Shown piece by piece: positions 13,343-13,376 of a stretch of DNA of 13,376 bases. Numbering within the stretch: the first letter of the stretch is position 1; every line of letters starts with the position of its first letter. The position numbers and the translations under genes were made by a program. The stretch is from Nitrososphaerales archaeon (GTDB lineage: Archaea; Thermoproteota; Nitrososphaeria; Nitrososphaerales; Gagatemarchaeaceae): contig JASHVT010000061.1 in NCBI GenBank assembly GCA_030039515.1, positions 1-13,376 of the forward strand, in the 5' to 3' direction. The notes beneath the pieces are model-generated. The model had not been told where the DNA came from, searched no databases, and saw only the letters and a program-made list of their open reading frames with translations.

Positions 13343-13376
13343 GACGAGACTTCCTGATACCTAGCCGCAAGCAATG

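Noticed and set aside
13343..13376. Promoter for the giant surface protein in the last 34 nt
   Set aside because: A weak TAGGTATC is too close to ATG 13342 for a normal TATA spacing, and the real promoter may lie beyond the window.

Overview
The window reads as archaeal chromosome, GC-rich, with heavy use of AGG (Arg) and ATA (Ile) codons. Evidence for archaea: a Hel308-type helicase, TATA-like boxes about 25-30 nt before start codons and before a tRNA, near-leaderless transcripts, GTG/TTG starts, a HemK2-type methyltransferase, and a tRNA-Arg that seems to carry a short non-canonical insertion. The mix suggests Thermoproteota (Nitrososphaeria-like), but no marker here settles the lineage. 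I see no mobile element, CRISPR array or phage gene.

Left part (1-3305, all +): a compact housekeeping block. The 3' part of hel308 overlaps by 4 nt a short asparagine-synthase-like ATP pyrophosphatase. A promoter embedded in that gene's stop codon then drives an 87-aa conserved-looking protein, which overlaps by ATGA a HemK2/Mtq2-like methyltransferase. Middle (3306-4713): two zinc-binding proteins transcribed divergently, a 35-aa C-x2-C...H-x2-C microprotein (-) and a 358-aa double zinc-ribbon protein (+).

Right part (4714-13376): mostly envelope genes. They are a secreted kelch-like propeller with a cysteine pair in each of six blades (+), a terpenoid-cyclase-like alpha/alpha toroid protein (-), a membrane-anchored seven-blade FG-GAP propeller (-), a tRNA-Arg(UCG) (-), and a 1439-aa surface protein (-). 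The last has a DUF2341/lectin-like head, a stalk of about 680 Thr/Ser residues with NST sequons concentrated in the half nearer the head, and a C-terminal membrane anchor. The three exported proteins have anchors or signal segments and repeat architecture, and together suggest an envelope or adhesion gene cluster. No dedicated enzymatic pathway links them.

Most worth checking: the tRNA-Arg insertion, the unannotated 35-aa zinc microprotein, the sequon-zoned Thr stalk, and the probable CTG start of the kelch protein.
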